DNA of 64,000 nt from Palaemon carinicauda (Eukaryota > Arthropoda > Malacostraca > Decapoda > Palaemonidae). The stretch covers positions 83,882,391 to 83,946,390 of the forward strand of contig NC_090728.1 in the NCBI RefSeq assembly GCF_036898095.1, in the 5' to 3' direction. The position numbers and the translations under genes were made by a program. The notes under the pieces were generated by a model that saw only the letters and a list, made by a program, of their open reading frames with translations, ran no database searches and was not told where the DNA came from. Shown here one piece after another: positions 61,746-64,000 of this stretch; the first letter of the stretch is position 1, and every line of letters begins with the position of its first letter.

Positions 61746-62594
61746 AGTACCAGAGAATCAATGTATCATGGAAAATTTTCCCCTTATTAGAGTAAGTGCC
61801 AAGGGCTTTGAATAGAGGTATGTAATGTGACCTCGGTAGAGGTTCCGTGGGGATCCAGCTTACTGACTCCCTTGGCAGAGAAGTCCCAACGGGTTATACC
61901 ACAATTCAAAGTGGTCATCGAAGGGCTACTCACCCTGCGGAGAGTTCGTGAAGGACTCGGAGACAAGACAGAATGGTCAATATTCGTGTAGGAACATTCT
62001 CAACAGTAGATGAGTGATGGTTAATAACTATATTCCATGGGTAGAGAACAATCTGGTCTCGAAGGTATGGCGTAGGTAAGTATTCAATTAGGAATATTAC
62101 ACAGCATAGGTGAGTATATAATACAGACAAAACATATTATTCTTCTCATTTCAAAGGAAAGGGGTGAATGAAACTATGACATTCATGTATTTAATAGTGT
62201 AAATAGGAGCGAAGAGAGACACACAAGTAATAAAATAGACATTTTATTTCATAAATTGCAGGTTATAGTAGTAATAAATGCAATAAAGGATGTAAAGTTA
62301 ATTTACAATAATAAATAATGTACATAGAAATTAGAAGACTTCAATCTTGAATCTGAAAGAAATTTCAAATTTTTAGAAAGCACAAGTTCCAGAGGAACGT
62401 CAGTCTTTAAAAAAGGAAAAAACACATCATGCCCTAGGCATGTGGCACTCATGTGAAGTCTATGACATTTTCACCTTGGAAAGAACAGTCTATTAGAAAC
62501 ACTAAGTGTCCATGAAATCACTATGTATCACACGAGGGTCAACACAGGCACCTGTAGAGTTAAAGTCCCAAGTAACTCACTGTTCTATGCAGAG
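61746..62594 (-). other. DIRS-5 3' non-coding region
   Basis: Equivalent to 47083-47894 of DIRS-3. It contains the conserved stretch with ctgaaaaggaatttcaaa-like sequence read on minus near 62360. No gene. Confidence 0.6.
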
Positions 62595-63976
62595 TTAAAG
62601 TGCAGGTTTCATAACACTACCTGCGGCTACCACGAAATGTTTGACTTCATGCACTTGCTTCGCGTAGTGCTTGAAGAAAACGCGCGAAGATTTCCATCCT
62701 GTGAAGCTCTTGAGGCTTTCGAAATCCATACTCTGGAAGAAATTCAGAGAAGATGCGACTTTTCTAGGATCGTGACCTGCGAGTTTACTGTCAGGATCTG
62801 CTCTGCGAATGAAGTAGGTGATTTTTGCTCTTAGTTGTTTCAGTGACCGGTCGCTACCCGATGTTTCTCCTTTGAAGAGTTGGCCTCCACCAAAGTCTGA
62901 AGTTCTTCGAAGATAGACCTTGAGACTCTCTACTGGACATAGAGAGACATCTTCCTTCGGGGGGCAGATTCTCCAGGGGCCCCATCTCTTGGTGGATAAT
63001 TAGTTTTCGCGAGAAACGTCGGATCAGGGAAGAGGGTAAGTTCTCTTGAATCTGTGAACAGGATATGACCCTCGTCTCTTGATAATGCCACTATTTCACT
63101 GACTCGGGCTCCCGAGGCGAGAGCAAAAAGGAATATAACTTTTTGAGTCAGATCCTTGAGAGGGTACAAATCGTTGTCCAAGTTAGAGGCAAAATGGAGC
63201 ACCTTGTCCAGGGACCAGGAGATAGGTTTTGGCGGAGGTGCTGGGCATAGTCGAGCGCATGCCTTTGGTAGTTTATTGAAGATATCGCTGGACAGATCAA
63301 TCTGGAAGGCGTACAGTAGTGGTCTAGTCAAAGCCGATTTGCAGGTAGAAATCGTGTTGGCTGCTAAGCTTTGTCCATGAAGGTGAATGACGAAGGCCAT
63401 GCAGAAATCAATGGTGATTTCCGTAGGGTTTTTTGCCTTGACGAACGAGACCCACTTTCTCCAGGATGATTCGTATTGCCGTCGTGTGGATTCGGTCTTG
63501 TATTCCTCGAGGAAGTCTAGACTTTTCTTCGAGATCCCAAACCTTTTCTTCGCGGCTAGGGAGAGAAAATCATGAGATGAAGGTCCCTGACTTTCAGTGA
63601 TGAAGCGAAGACAGTCGACTTCTGTACTTGCTGAGAGAGAACTGGGCCCGGGAGGGGGATCAGCTTGGGCTGCAGCTCCAGAACCAGGGGGTACCAATTG
63701 CTCCGGGGCCACTTGGGAGCCACTAGGGCTGCTGTCCCTTTGAAGGTTCTCAGTTTGGAGAGGACTTTCAGCAGAAGGTTGGTGGGAGGGAACAGGTATA
63801 TCCTGGACCATCTGTTCCAGTCCAGTGACATGGCGTCCACTGCTTCTGCCTTGGGGTCCTCGTACGGGGCCACATAACGAGGAAGTTGATTGTTGTCGCC
63901 CGTTGAGAAGAGATCGATCTGAAGCTCCGGGACTTGGCGGGAGATGAAGGAGAACGATCTTGCGTCTAGAGACCAT
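62595..63976 (-). pseudogene. DIRS-5 tyrosine recombinase, frameshifted
   Basis: The upstream frame (62930-63976) matches the DIRS-3 recombinase frame closely: RRQYESSWRKWVSFVKAKNP, ASGARVSEIVALSRDEG with the first catalytic Arg. After a one-base deletion near 63005 the C-terminal part continues in another frame as LFKGETSGSDRSLKQLRAKI, AGHDPRKVASSL and FFKHYAKQV, ending at TAA 62595-62597. Thus all catalytic residues are encoded but not in one frame. The copy is probably inactive unless complemented in trans. Confidence 0.85.
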
Positions 63977-64000
63977 TCCGACTCTATTGGGCTTGTCCGT
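63556..64000 (-). CDS. DIRS-5 RT-RH, C-terminal end (partial)
   Basis: It enters from the window edge in the RT-RH frame with PIESEWSLDARSFSFIS, QVPELQIDLFSTGDNNQLPR, APYEDPKAEAVDAMSLDW and LVAPKWPRSNWYPLVLEL, ending LHLMIFSP at 63556. It matches the last about 140 residues of DIRS-3 RT-RH. The catalytic part is outside the window. The recombinase frame overlaps it. Confidence 0.85.
   Translation of the reverse strand, partial: RTSPIESEWSLDARSFSFISRQVPELQIDLFSTGDNNQLPRYVAPYEDPKAEAVDAMSLDWNRWSRIYLFPPTNLLLKVLSKLRTFKGTAALVAPKWPRSNWYPLVLELQPKLIPLPGPVLSQQVQKSTVFASSLKVRDLHLMIFSP

Larger units (their letters stand above)
61183..64000 (-). mobile_element. DIRS-like retrotransposon DIRS-5, 3' part
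   Basis: It starts with the AACGGATTTTGAGCGAAGCG terminus inside the Gypsy-C RT frame. The 3' ITR (61183-61712), internal complementary region (about 61690-61745), recombinase and the end of RT-RH follow on the minus strand, and the element runs off the window. It is very similar to DIRS-3 in both coding and terminal sequence. A one-base deletion near 63005 breaks the recombinase frame. Confidence 0.88.

Overview
The window is eukaryotic and is built almost entirely of transposable elements. It carries only one recognisable host gene, the last two exons of a DDX31-type DEAD-box RNA helicase (12072-12508). The gene is intron-rich with GT-AG junctions. Microsatellites ((ATT)n, (TA)n, (GA)n) are abundant, and DIRS-type tyrosine-recombinase retrotransposons, Ty3/Gypsy elements and LINEs of a kind I associate with decapod crustaceans fill the rest. 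A shrimp, prawn or crab genome is the best guess; this is inference, because no species-diagnostic gene is present.

Layout. 1-3370: one unassigned exon, a dispersed repeat, a hAT transposase relic and a DIRS 5' fragment (DIRS-6). 3371-11919: DIRS-4 (minus strand, decayed), inserted just upstream of the helicase exon. 12072-12600: helicase 3' end. 12846-13490: second copy of the dispersed repeat. 14374-22511: DIRS-2 (plus, decayed, with catalytic residues lost), itself carrying a piggyBac-like tail and a tRNA-derived SINE. 22958-29468: DIRS-1 (plus, nearly intact, two nonsense codons) inside an old Gypsy integrase relic. 30340-30965: another Gypsy relic. About 30965-38650: a LINE split by a complete, very young Gypsy element (Gypsy-A, 32870-37813, identical LTRs). 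38885-49110: a LINE relic, split by a pogo/Tigger-like TIR element, which in turn is split by DIRS-3 (39669-48447), whose three reading frames are all open. 50276-54982: complete young Gypsy-B. 55500-56030: GA/AAT repeats. 58189-59058: LINE-3, interrupted by Gypsy-C (59060 onward), interrupted by DIRS-5 (61183 to the window end).

How the parts work together. Each DIRS element encodes a Gag-like protein, a reverse transcriptase/RNase H (RT-RH) and a tyrosine recombinase (YR). Inverted terminal repeats plus an internal complementary region joining the two termini fit replication through a circular intermediate that YR integrates without a target duplication. In DIRS-3 and DIRS-1, Gag and YR lie in the same frame and the overlapping RT-RH lies in +1. 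In DIRS-3 a single TGA separates Gag from YR. Five DIRS copies share a short leader ATG followed at constant phase by a GTTRAGT splice-donor-like motif. I consider this the most interesting unexplained signal.

Numbers such as DIRS-1 to DIRS-6 and Gypsy-A to -C are labels of convenience for this window.
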